Assembly (NCBI RefSeq): GCF_937616625.2
Contig: NC_065573.1
Span: forward strand, 10,617,001 to 10,681,000
Source of the DNA: Mercurialis annua
Taxonomy: Eukaryota > Streptophyta > Magnoliopsida > Malpighiales > Euphorbiaceae
Direction: 5' to 3'
Length of the DNA: 64,000 nt
Each line of letters starts with the position of its first letter. Position 1 is the stretch's first letter. Of this stretch, positions 37,198 to 49,300 are shown piece after piece. A program made the position numbers and the translations under genes. Below the pieces are notes generated by a model. It ran no database searches. It worked only from the letters and a program-made list of their open reading frames with translations, and had not been told where the DNA came from.

Positions 37198-37210
37198 GCT
37201 CCGATACCAC
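37198..37210 (-). promoter_or_regulatory. Primer-binding site of Copia unit 1
   Basis: On the minus strand the LTR end CCAACA is followed immediately by GTGGTATCGGAGC, which differs from the initiator-Met-tRNA complement TGGTATCAGAGC at one base. The second unit has the same site at 44367-44379. Confidence 0.85.
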
Positions 37211-39202
37211 TGTTGGCGCAGCGGGAGGCGCGGGTCCGAATCGTATATTTCAATTCAAAATCGAAATTCCAACAATCCGGATTCTAAAGTTGATCATATC
37301 AACAACAAATGGATCGTCGTATCATTTATTAATTAAAGCACGCATCTAGGAATCGTAAGAAGAATACCTATGTCGATTCTCCAACGATTCTTGTAGTCCC
37401 GAAAGTACGGCGACCTCAAGCTCGTCCACACGAGTATGCGTCCGATTGAATCCTCGCCTTGAAGTAATCCTGCAAGAGTTCCTCTTGCCGAGCAGCCCTA
37501 AGCTCAAACTCTCGCCGCGATCACTACCTTGCTCGGATGTATGAAAAACGTCGCCAAGTTTTTCCCGTGATTGATGAATACTTGAACTCCTTCAAGTGCT
37601 TTCTCTCTCTACAACTTTGTAGTGAGATGTGTGTTGTGTGGTGTAGTGAAATGAGCAAGGACATGCTCTATTTATAGGTTAGAGCATGTCTTAAGAATGC
37701 AACACCTTGCATGCTAGGTGTCACACACCAAGCAAAGGTGTTGCCACCACATGACACCTTTCATGTGGTGACATCACATAGGTGACATCATATAAGTGAT
37801 GTCATCATATGACATCACACATATGACATAGGCTTATCTCATTGCATCATCACCATGACATCATCATTCCATTAGCTTATGATTAATGATTTAAGTATCA
37901 TTAATTACACTAATTAATTACTTAAACCTTTTAATCATAAAACTTGGTTAAAATATAATTAGGTTCCTACTAATTTATAACTCTTATAAATTAGTCCCTA
38001 ATTAACTTGGACATAGTACAATTAGGTTCTTACTAATTTATAACTCTTACAAATTAGTCCCTAATTTGTACTTGTTTTTCATCTTAGATTAATTTCCGAG
38101 ATATGCTAGTATCTATATGAAATCGATCTTTCGTAAACTCAATCGGTTGCACACTCTATTGTGTGTGACTAAATAGGTTCACATCTATATGGCAACGAGA
38201 GACATAAGAAACGCCTTTCTTATATTAAATAATTAAATCCCATTTAATTATTAATTCTCGTAGATCGAGAGTGACGTCTAGCAACATATCACGACCCCCA
38301 AATAGAGATGAATGTTTCGATGCATTCTTTTTGAACCAATGTTCATAATTACCGTACACTCAAAATTCCCTTCATCTAAGATTCCAATCTCGACTAGTGT
38401 CACGGTTAAGTCAAACACTGTATGTCTTGATTATATGACCTCATCTCCCAGTTCTAATTCTTGATAAATATGACTTCCACTAGAAACAACTTTCTATGTA
38501 AGTCATATACACCTGCGCAGGTTTTATCATCTATCAAGAACAATTCGAGGTAGCATAGAATCTTGTCTCCGTTCATCCAGAGTGATGAATCCTTTCTAGG
38601 TTAAACCCCTATCTCCATATACAACTAATTATAGCCAACACATCCCGCGGCCCTAGCTCATGAAAGATCTAGGGTTAAGGAGTATCAAACTCTAATCACC
38701 TATATACAAGATAGTGTCACCGCAAGTCAAAGGACATATGTACAATTATGAACTAGATGACATTAAATTGACTTTGATGAATTACCATGTATAAGTCATC
38801 TAGCGTCACTTATTCGACTCACTCAACACCTTGAGTGTCCACATGTTTATTCTGATCCCCATCAAGTAGTATGAGACTCACTACTTCCTATAATTAGTAA
38901 CTCTTTACTAATCAGGAGAATAAACAGAGGTGACGATCTTTCCGGGATAATGCGATGCCCTTATTCGTAGGACCCCATCGATCGTGAACGGTTATTTAGA
39001 TCACTTGTATAATAGAATCTGTCACTCATATTCTTAACACCTTAAGAATAGATTCTATCACAATGTGATAAGGACAATACGTAATAAATGAACACTTAGT
39101 TGATGAGACACTTAGTTCAAATAGAACATATATATCTTTGCCATTGGGATTAATTCTACAAATATACATGATCAAATGGCCCTAGGGCACATACTACTAA
39201 CA
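37211..39202 (-). mobile_element. Copia LTR2 (middle, shared)
   Basis: 1,992 bp. It matches LTR1 at the two sites where LTR3 differs (38173 A, 38532 T). It is flanked by a primer-binding site on its left and a polypurine tract on its right, so it is the 5' LTR of one unit and the 3' LTR of the other. No target duplication is present at either edge. Confidence 0.95.
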
Positions 39203-39218
39203 ATCTCCCACTTGCACT
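39203..39218 (-). promoter_or_regulatory. Polypurine tract adjoining LTR2
   Basis: Same purine-rich sequence as at 32037-32052, directly next to the LTR2 start. Confidence 0.8.
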
Positions 39219-39414
39219 AGTGCCATTGACAACTATTTCTAAGCCCCATCTTCACAAGATGTAAATATTAATGACTCTAAGTCATGTAAACCTTAATGAC
39301 TCTAAGTCATATAAACCTTACTGACTCCAAGTCATGGGCTTTATTAGTGGGTTAGCCGTGTTATTGGCTAATGCTATCTTTTAGAGAAACAATTTTCTCT
39401 TTCCAACAATTTCT

Positions 39415-42400
39415 TTAGATAATATGATAATGCCTTTCCTTATGTTCGGATAAGTTGTGAGACCCGGTTTCCTTTGCTAGGGCAGTAGCACCATTGTGGT
39501 CGCAGAAAAGAGGAACTTTCGACTTAATGGAATAAAACCGTACTTAGTTCAGTTATAAACTAATTTATCCAAACACCTTCTATTACGACATCTCATGTCA
39601 TAATATACTCGGCTTCTATAATGGAGTATGGAGTTGATTCTTGCTTAGAACACTGCTAGCTCACTACTCCTTCATTATAGATAAATATGAATCTGGAGAT
39701 AGACTCTCTATTATCCATATCTGATTATTAATCAGAATCTGTAAAACGGTCTACTTAAAAATCTCGTTCTCCATTTGTTAATACCATATCTTTAGTTCTA
39801 TAAAAGTACTTAAAGATACCTTTAACAACCATCCAATGTTCTCAACATAGATTGGATTAAAACCGATTAGTCCCACTAACCGCATAGACAATTTCTAGCT
39901 TTGTATGTGGCAACACATACCTCAGACTACCAATTGCCGAAGCTTATGGTATCTTTGCTAGATTCTTTCTTTCTTCAGAAGTTTCGGAAGACACTCCCTT
40001 TGAAAGAAGAATTTTATGCCTAACTAGTATCAATCCTCTCTTAGAACTTCCATATTGAACTACTTCAATATCTTTTCTAAGAAGAGCCTTTAGGAGAAAC
40101 CAATTATTCTCTTAGATCTATCTCTATAGAGTCTAATACTGAGAATTTAGGCTACCTCTCCGAGGTCTTTGATGGAGTACGTATTAGATAAACCAAAGTT
40201 TTACAAAAGTTAACATTCCGATATTATTATTTATTAGTAATAAGTTATCTACATGCAAGATCATGAAAGTGAGTCTGCTCCCACTAACCTTCTTGTAAAC
40301 ATTGGGTTTATCATCGTTTTTAATAAATTCGTATCTTCTTACGGATTTATCAAGACGATGAAACTCGAAGCTTTCTTTTCATCCACTAGGGATCATTTTA
40401 GCTTACACGTCTTGGAACCTTCTTCGGATTCAAAATCCTCGACTTGTTCCATATAGATATACTCCTTAATTTAACCATTAAGGAATGTGGTTCTTACATT
40501 CACATGTCTAACCACAAAATCTAAATGTGTAGCCTTGGTAAGAAAAATCTTGATGAACTTAAGCATGGCTACCCGCAATAAAGTGTATTCACAATACAAC
40601 TTCTTGCCTCTAGCAAAACTCTTTTGCAACAAGCTTAGCTTTAAAGGTCTCCACCTTTCCATTAGTACCAATTTTACACTTGAAGATCCATTTAAACCTT
40701 ATTGGTATAATACCTTTGGATGGATCGACTAGCTCCTAAAATTTGGTTTCTTTATATGGAATCCATTTCAGATTTTATTCCTTCAAACCAATTTTGAAGA
40801 ATCTATATCACATATAGTTTCCTCATAAGTAGAGGGATCAACATTTGATCTTTTACTCCATGACTAAACAACTCTTGTTTATCATGTGGGAAAACCATCT
40901 CTCTCTCCAGTGGACGAGATACTCTACTTAATCTTCGAGTTGTTAATGTAGATACATCTTTTACTAACTCCGGCTTTTAGTGGGTTTGATCAATCTTCAT
41001 TGATTCATTATTTTGTTGGTAACTAGATGACTCCTCATCTAATTCTATATTCCTTTCTTAGTTTCCCTCTTGAATAAACGCTTTATTAAGAAAGACTACC
41101 ACCGATAAACAACGATTGTTTGTTCGGTTCGAATATAGAAACAATATCCTAAACTGTATTTAGGATATCCAACATAATCTTTCCATGATTGATTTTGATT
41201 CCAAATTTATCGGATATAAGTTACATGATATGTTCCGAACACCCTCAAATCTTAACATCCTTAAGACTTTATTCCATACCATATCTCATAAGGTATGTAT
41301 GGAGCGGATTTAGTTGGAATTTGATTTAGAATTTTATTTGCGGTAAGAAGTGCTTGACCCTATAACGAGATGGATAAGTCAGTATATAGCTCATTCTTGA
41401 TCGTATCATTTCCCACAATGTACGATACGTCCTTCTTGACAGACGCACCATTCAACCATGGTGTTCTCAAGGAGTAAGTTGAAAAATAATACCACATTCC
41501 TTTTAGGAACATACCAAATTCTGTACTCAAGTATTCTTCCCTTTTCGATCACATCGTAAAGTATTAATACCTTTTCCAATTTGGTTTTCTACTTCATTCT
41601 TGAAGTCATTTGAACATTTCAAAATCTTCATGTTTGTTCTTCATAAGACAAACTTAACTATATCGTGATAAATCATCGATGTAGAAAATGAAGTATAAGT
41701 ATCTACCTTGGTCCGTTTCTTTAAACGTACCATATACATCACTATGTATGATCTCTTAAACGGCTTTAGCTCTACCTCTTTGTCCCACAAAGAATAATCA
41801 GGCTATGTTGCCTTTAAGATACGACTCACAAATCGGAAGAGATGCAAAATCTTGATTGCTCAAGATTCCCATCCTATCTAACTTGTTATGTCTATCTTTT
41901 GCAATATGTCCTAATTATAAATGCCAAAGTTGTTTAGAAGTTTGATTACTTATGGTATTAATTTCCAAAACATCTTTTGCATTAAACATCTTTATTCAAG
42001 TCATAAAGAACATTTTGTACATATCCATACCCAACTCCGTATTATCAAACATAATACTACAAACATCCTTTGTAAATAGAAAATCAACTACCAAATTTGT
42101 CATATAAATTCGGATATGATATTTCTATATATATTGGGTAAGTACAAAAAAAACTTGTTTAAGTACAACTTATGTTTATTTAAGAAAATTGAAGTTGATC
42201 CTATAGCTCTTGTCGCAACGCTTGCGTCATTCCCGAGATTTAAGACTACTTCATCTTTTTCCTTTATTTCTCACTTTTACTAAATCCGTAAAAGATAAAC
42301 AAATGTGAGAATTAGCATCGGTATCCAATACCTAAGCTTTTAAATGAGCAATTGACATTGGAACATGAGATAGACACATTCTTAATGGAATTGTCGTTCC

Positions 42401-42496
42401 TCTCGTCATTGCCCTTTAAGTATTCACAATACTTAATACAATTTCCATTTCAATGTCTTTTGTTTTGACAAAAGAAACAATTTCTTTTATTGACCA
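39415..42496 (-). pseudogene. Copia gag-pol remnant, internal copy 2
   Basis: This matches copy 1 at a constant offset of 7,166 bp throughout the coding remnant. RNase H is at 39415-39745, RT at 39856-40671 (open part 40471-40671, HVDN at 40244-40255), integrase at 41265-41894, protease motif at 42296-42331 and zinc knuckle at 42438-42479. The same stops, frameshifts and catalytic losses are present in every part I compared. It was therefore copied from copy 1, or copy 1 from it, after inactivation. Confidence 0.9.
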
Positions 42497-43602
42497 AACC
42501 GCCTTTTAAATATTCCAAATATTTCCGGCTATGACTTATACTGTCCTACATCTTAACAAACGAAAACACTTTTCTTTGTTAACCAATGTGTATTTCTTTT
42601 TCGCAATAGCCTTGGAGGCATCTTAATCAATCAAAAAATAGTTTTAAACCACTAGCTGATTACTATCGTGAATGTCACTTAAAAGGATTCTATTTAATCT
42701 TATTATCCCTTAGATAGCAAAGATCTCTAATTAGTATTCGTGTTATTTTGTATATTTAACCATAATGATTTGGTCTTTATCAAAATGGCCTCCCACTATC
42801 TTTTTCGAATCCTACACTTCCAAAATAGGAAACGTGAATCTTTGTTGGAAAAGATTTCAAGTGGGTGATTGAATTCTTATATTCATTTATCTTTCCCTCA
42901 AGTACTTAATGCTATTCTTGGGATCAAAATGATATATAAGTGAACAATTACTTGTTCATCATATCTCATATGAGGTTCAATCATTTCCGGCTCCTAATGC
43001 TTTCACCCTCAAGTACTTAATGCTATTCTTAGGTTTCCACATTAGTTAAGTTTAACCCATTGAATCAACTAAGATGTATCGATTTGAATAATATACGACT
43101 CAGGTACGCCTAATTGCCTTTCTCGCCGTATATTATATCGACTACACCCGTAACATCTCATGCTTAACAATAAACTCAACAACATCTCTTGACGATATCA
43201 TCTCACCCCTATGTATCCATAGCCGACAAGATGATAACTCAAAGCGTGTTAGTTTATTGCTCCAATGGAGAGCCATTGATAAACAATTTAATGATTAATC
43301 AATATAAACTTAATCTTTTAACTTTTAGGAAGATTTCTTAGGGTTTTAAGTTATTCAGGTCTCACTAAACACACAATACATTTTAGCATGCATCTCATAC
43401 ATATTAAAGCTAAAATTAATCATGCAATCACACATGTATGATCATGGACTTCCTAGGTCTCATTCTTTAGCCACAAAAGAATGAGCAAACTATTACATAT
43501 CTCGGAAATGATTCTCTAATCATTCACTATGTAATATCTGCTTTCTTTAGGTATAGAGGAATCGTCCTAGAACCTCCGAAAGCCTCAACTGATCGCTGAT
43601 CC

Positions 43603-43855
43603 TCGAAAAAAAAAATTTATTTTTTATTTTACGTTTTTTTTTTTTTTTTTTTTCGAGTCGGAAACTTTTTCCCCGGTTGTAAAACCCCTTTTTAAGCATT
43701 TCGGTTTTTACGGAAAATTTTTTTTTTTTTTTTTCTTTCGGGCCGAAAACTTTTTCCCGGGTGTAAAACCCGTTTTTTCAGCATTTTTGTTTTTTATGAA
43801 AAAAAAATATTAATTTTTTTTTTTTCGGTTTTTTTTTTCGGGTTTCGCTTTTTCC
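43603..43855. repeat. Poly-T/A minisatellite in the leader, copy 2
   Basis: Same two-unit structure as at 36437-36690. Several T runs are one to three bases longer or shorter, giving the 3-bp net difference between the internal regions. Such runs are also where sequencing errors concentrate. Confidence 0.75.
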
Positions 43856-44143
43856 GCATATTCCGTTGATGACAACATAATGCACAAGCGAATCACGTAT
43901 TGTGTTAAATGATCACATTAGAAAAATTCCCAGGATAGATTGGAGGGTCACGAGCGGACCACTTAAGTACCAATCTCCTAGACAGAATTTATTCAAATGT
44001 AATTAATATCACAATAGCGTTTGTTCATCTTGAAAAAAAAAATCCCTTGGAATTATAAATTACATGCCCAATAATAATTCCTAAGTCCATGATTATTTAT
44101 ACATTTATTCAATCGTAAAGCGTTAATACTTGATGATACGGTG

Positions 44144-44366
44144 GCTCCGATACCACTGTTGGCTCCCAGCCAATAGTGAGGTTGTGGACCAATATGGACT
44201 CGATCCTATCTCATAGGGTGACATCCATATGTACCTATCAAAGCACGCATCTCATACGCTCTAGGGTGGAGAGCCTCACTTCGTCACACGATCATGAGTG
44301 AGAGTTCCCTAGAATCGGATAATCGACACATCTCCATGTGTTGCATCTCCATGCACATTATCCTTT
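44144..44366 (-). mobile_element. Second primer-binding-site motif and LTR relic, copy 2
   Basis: The 13-base site is at 44144-44156 and the LTR-like relic at 44157-44366, matching unit 1 at an offset of 7,169. Confidence 0.6.
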
Positions 44367-44379
44367 GCTCCGATACCAC
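44367..44379 (-). promoter_or_regulatory. Primer-binding site of Copia unit 2
   Basis: GTGGTATCGGAGC on the minus strand, immediately following the LTR3 terminus. Confidence 0.85.
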
Positions 44380-46371
44380 TGTTGGCGCAGCGGGAGGCGC
44401 GGGTCCGAATCGTATATTTCAATTCAAAATCGAAATTCCAACAATCCGGATTCTAAAGTTGATCATATCAACAACAAATGGATCGTCGTATCATTTATTA
44501 ATTAAAGCACGCATCTAGGAATCGTAAGAAGAATACCTATGTCGATTCTCCAACGATTCTTGTAGTCCCGAAAGTACGGCGACCTCAAGCTCGTCCACAC
44601 GAGTATGCGTCCGATTGAATCCTCGCCTTGAAGTAATCCTGCAAGAGTTCCTCTTGCCGAGCAGCCCTAAGCTCAAACTCTCGCCGCGATCACTACCTTG
44701 CTCGGATGTATGAAAAACGTCGCCAAGTTTTTCCCGTGATTGATGAATACTTGAACTCCTTCAAGTGCTTTCTCTCTCTACAACTTTGTAGTGAGATGTG
44801 TGTTGTGTGGTGTAGTGAAATGAGCAAGGACATGCTCTATTTATAGGTTAGAGCATGTCTTAAGAATGCAACACCTTGCATGCTAGGTGTCACACACCAA
44901 GCAAAGGTGTTGCCACCACATGACACCTTTCATGTGGTGACATCACATAGGTGACATCATATAAGTGATGTCATCATATGACATCACACATATGACATAG
45001 GCTTATCTCATTGCATCATCACCATGACATCATCATTCCATTAGCTTATGATTAATGATTTAAGTATCATTAATTACACTAATTAATTACTTAAACCTTT
45101 TAATCATAAAACTTGGTTAAAATATAATTAGGTTCCTACTAATTTATAACTCTTATAAATTAGTCCCTAATTAACTTGGACATAGTACAATTAGGTTCTT
45201 ACTAATTTATAACTCTTACAAATTAGTCCCTAATTTGTACTTGTTTTTCATCTTAGATTAATTTCCGAGATATGCTAGTATCTATATGAAATCGATCTTT
45301 CGTAAACTCAATCGGTTGCACACTCTATTGTGTGTGACTAACTAGGTTCACATCTATATGGCAACGAGAGACATAAGAAACGCCTTTCTTATATTAAATA
45401 ATTAAATCCCATTTAATTATTAATTCTCGTAGATCGAGAGTGACGTCTAGCAACATATCACGACCCCCAAATAGAGATGAATGTTTCGATGCATTCTTTT
45501 TGAACCAATGTTCATAATTACCGTACACTCAAAATTCCCTTCATCTAAGATTCCAATCTCGACTAGTGTCACGGTTAAGTCAAACACTGTATGTCTTGAT
45601 TATATGACCTCATCTCCCAGTTCTAATTCTTGATAAATATGACTTCCACTAGAAACAACTTTCTATGTAAGTCATATACACCTGCGCAGGTTTTATCATC
45701 CATCAAGAACAATTCGAGGTAGCATAGAATCTTGTCTCCGTTCATCCAGAGTGATGAATCCTTTCTAGGTTAAACCCCTATCTCCATATACAACTAATTA
45801 TAGCCAACACATCCCGCGGCCCTAGCTCATGAAAGATCTAGGGTTAAGGAGTATCAAACTCTAATCACCTATATACAAGATAGTGTCACCGCAAGTCAAA
45901 GGACATATGTACAATTATGAACTAGATGACATTAAATTGACTTTGATGAATTACCATGTATAAGTCATCTAGCGTCACTTATTCGACTCACTCAACACCT
46001 TGAGTGTCCACATGTTTATTCTGATCCCCATCAAGTAGTATGAGACTCACTACTTCCTATAATTAGTAACTCTTTACTAATCAGGAGAATAAACAGAGGT
46101 GACGATCTTTCCGGGATAATGCGATGCCCTTATTCGTAGGACCCCATCGATCGTGAACGGTTATTTAGATCACTTGTATAATAGAATCTGTCACTCATAT
46201 TCTTAACACCTTAAGAATAGATTCTATCACAATGTGATAAGGACAATACGTAATAAATGAACACTTAGTTGATGAGACACTTAGTTCAAATAGAACATAT
46301 ATATCTTTGCCATTGGGATTAATTCTACAAATATACATGATCAAATGGCCCTAGGGCACATACTACTAACA
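44380..46371 (-). mobile_element. Copia LTR3 (outer, 5' LTR of the composite)
   Basis: 1,992 bp. It has C at 45342 and C at 45701, where LTR1 and LTR2 have A and T. These are the only two substitutions I could find. Full-length transcription of the composite would start here at the TATA box near 44840 and run left. Confidence 0.95.
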
Positions 46372-46376
46372 TTAAT
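46372..46376. repeat. Target-site duplication, right copy (TTAAT)
   Basis: Matches 30040-30044. Deleting the element and one copy restores exactly the intact satellite sequence seen at 25411-25440. Confidence 0.92.
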
Positions 46377-49300
46377 TACTAAAAAGGGGAAACGCTTGGA
46401 TTTGTTTCGTAACGTCTGGCTTAAATCGCCAAAAATGCGAAACGTTTGGATTTGGTTCGTAAAGTTTGTAAAAATTTGGCTTATACCGCTAAAAAGGTGA
46501 AACGTTTAGATTTATTTCATAACGTTTGTATATGTTTGGCTTATACCGCTAAAAAGGTGAAACATTTGGATTTGTTTCGTAATGTTTGTAAATGTTTGGC
46601 TTAAATCGCTAAAAAGGTGAAACGTTTGGATTTGTTTCGTAACGTTTGTAAGCATTTGGCTTAAATAGCTAAAAAGGTGAAACATTTGGATTTGTTTCGT
46701 ATCGTTTGTAAACGTATAGCTTATATAGCTAAAAAGTTGAAACGTTAGGATTTGTTTCGTAACCTTTGTAAACGTTTGCCTAAAATTGCTAAAAAGGTGA
46801 AACACATTGATTTGTTTCGTAACGTTTGTAAACGTTTGACTTAAATTTCTAAAAAGGAGAAACGCTTGCATATGTTTCGTAATGTTTGTAAACGTTTGGC
46901 TTAAATCGCTAAAAAGGGGAAACGTTTGGATTTGTTTCGTAGCATTTATAAACGTTTGGCTTAAATCGCTAAGAAGGTGAAACGTTTGGATATGTTTCGT
47001 ACCATTTGTAAACATTTGGCTTAAATCGCTAAAAAGGTGAAATGCTTGGATTTGTTTCGTAAAGTTTGAAAATGTTTGGCTTAAATTGCAAAAATGGTGA
47101 AACATTTTGATTTGTTTCATAACCTTTGTAAACGTTTGTCTTGAATCCCTAAAAAGGCAAAACGTTTGGATTTTTTTCGTAACGTTTGTAAACGTTTGGC
47201 TTAAATTGCTAAAAAGGTGAAACGCTTGGATTTGTTTCGTAACGTTTGTAAACGTTCGGCTTAAATAGCTAAAAAGGTGAAACATTTGGATTTGTTTCGT
47301 AACGTTTGTATACGTTTGGCTTATACCGCTAAAAAGGTGAAACGTTTGGATTTGTTTCATAACGTTTGTAAATGTTTGGCTTAAATCGCTAAAAAGGTGA
47401 AACGTTTGGATTTGTTTCGTACCGTTTGTAAACGTTTGGTTTACATTGCTAAAAAGGTAAACCGTTTGGATTTTTTTTGTAGCGTTTGTAAACGTTTGGC
47501 TTTAATCGCCAAAAAGGTGAAACGTTTGGATTTGTTTCGCAACGTTTTAAACGTTTGGCTTAAATCGCTAAAATGGGGAAACGCTTGGATTTGTTTCGTA
47601 ACGTTTTTAAATGTTTGGCTTAAATTTCTAAAAAGAAGAAAAGTTTTGTTTTGTTTCGTAACGTTCATAAACGTTCGACTTAAATCGCTAAAAAGGTGAA
47701 ACTTTTGGATTTGTTTCGTAACGTTTGTAAACGTTCGACTTAAATTGCCAAATAGGTGAAACGCTTGGATTTTATTCGTAACGTCTGTAAACGTTTGGCT
47801 TTAATTACTTAAAAGGGGAAATGCTTGGATTTGTTTTGTAACGTTTGTAAACGTTTGGCTTAAATCGCTGAAAATGCCAAACGTTTGTTTACGTTAGACT
47901 TATACCGCTAAAAAGGTGAAACATTTGGATTTGTTTCATAACGTTTGTAAATGTTTGGCTTAAATCGCTAAAAAGGTGAAACGTTTGGATTTGTTTCGTA
48001 CCGTTTGTAAACGTTTGGCTTACATTGCTAAAAAGGTGAAACGTTTGGATTTTTTCGTAGCGTTTGTAAACGTTAGGCTTTAATCGCCAAAAAGGTGAAA
48101 CGTTTGGATTTGTTTCGTAACGTTTTAAACGTTTGGCTTAAATCGCTAAAATGGGGAAATGCTTGGATTTGTTTCGTAACGTTTTTAAACGTTAGGCTTA
48201 AATTTCTAAAAAGAAGAAACGTTTGGTTTTGTTTCGCAACGTTTATAAACGTTCGACTTAAATCGCTAAAAAGGTGAAACGTTTGGATTTGTTTCGTAAC
48301 GTTTGTAAACGTTCGACTTAAATTGCCAAAAAGGTGAAACACTTGGATTTGATTCGTAACTTTTGTAAACGTTTGTCTTTAATTACCTAAAAGGGGAAAT
48401 TCTTGGATTTGTTTCATAACGTTTGTAAACGTTTGGCTTAAATCGCTGAAAATGCGAAACGTTTGGATTTATTTCGTAACGTTTGTAAATGTTTGGCTTA
48501 TATCGCTAAAAAGGGGAAACATTTGGATTTATTTCGTAACGTTTGTAAATGTTTGGCTTAAATCGCTAAAAAGGTGAAGCGTTTGGATTTGTTTCGTAAC
48601 GTTTGTATACATTTGGCTTAAATCACTAAAAAGGTGAAACGTTTGGATTCGTTTCGTATCATTTGGAAACGTTTGGCTTAAATCACTAAAAAGGTGAAAC
48701 GGTTGAATTTGTTTCGTAACCTTTGTAAACGTTAGGCTAAAATTGCTAAAAAGGTGAAACACTTTGATTTGTTTCGTAACGTTTGTAAACGTTTGGCTTA
48801 AATTGCTAAACAAGGGAAACGCTTGGATTTTTTTCGTACTGTTTGTAAACATGTGCCTTCCATCGCTAAAAAGGGGAAACGTTTGGATTTGTTTCATAGC
48901 GTTTATAAACGTTTGGGTTAAATCGCTAAAAAGCTTAAACGTTTGGATATGTTTCGTAACGTTTGGATATGTTTGTAAACGTTTGGCTTAAATCGCTAAA
49001 AAGGTGAAACGTTTGGATTTGTTTCGTAACGTTTGTAAACGTTTGGCTTAACTTGCTAAAAAGGTGAAACGCTTGGATTTGTTTCGAAATATTTGTAAAT
49101 GTTTGGGTTAAATTGCTAAAAAGGTGAAACGCTTGTATTTGTTTCGCAACGTTTGTAAACGTTTGGCTTAAATTGCTAAAAAGGTGAAATGCTTGGATTT
49201 ATTTCGTAAAGTTTGTAAACGTTTGGCTTAAATTGCAAAAAAGGTAAAGCATTTTAATTTGTTTCATAACCTTTGTAAACGTTTGGCTTATATCGCTAAA

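Larger units (their letters stand above)
30045..46371 (-). mobile_element. Composite Ty1/Copia retrotransposon, LTR-internal-LTR-internal-LTR
   Basis: The 16.3-kb insertion lies in satellite DNA and is bounded by TTAAT on both sides. It holds three 1,992-bp LTRs (30045-32036, 37211-39202, 44380-46371) and two internal regions (5,174 and 5,177 bp). Read on the minus strand, each LTR starts TGTTAGTAGTATG and ends GCGCCAACA. A primer-binding site follows, and a polypurine tract precedes the next LTR. The internal regions differ, as far as I can see, only in homopolymer lengths near 36.47-36.61 versus 43.63-43.78 kb. LTR1 and LTR2 look identical, and LTR3 differs at two sites. The domain order (gag, protease, integrase, RT, RNase H) establishes Copia. 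Long LTRs and the RT/RNase H motifs suggest the Tork/TAR/Angela side of the family, with low certainty. No intact protein is encoded. Confidence 0.95.

Noticed and set aside
37125..37349. 74-codon frame crossing the leader/LTR2 border (and at 44294-44518)
   Set aside because: It spans the relic LTR, primer-binding site and LTR terminus on the antisense strand, with no similarity to a protein.
30045..46371. Two independent Copia insertions, one nested beside the other
   Set aside because: The middle LTR has no target duplication on either side, and the single TTAAT pair flanks the outer ends only.
46512..47360. 282-codon open frame with 20-residue repeats (and dozens of similar frames on both strands across the satellite) as a possible repeat-protein family
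   Set aside because: The period of 60 bp is a multiple of three, so any stop-free frame stays open through regular monomers. Frames are open on both strands in the same DNA, break wherever monomer length changes, and have no conserved start, promoter or end.
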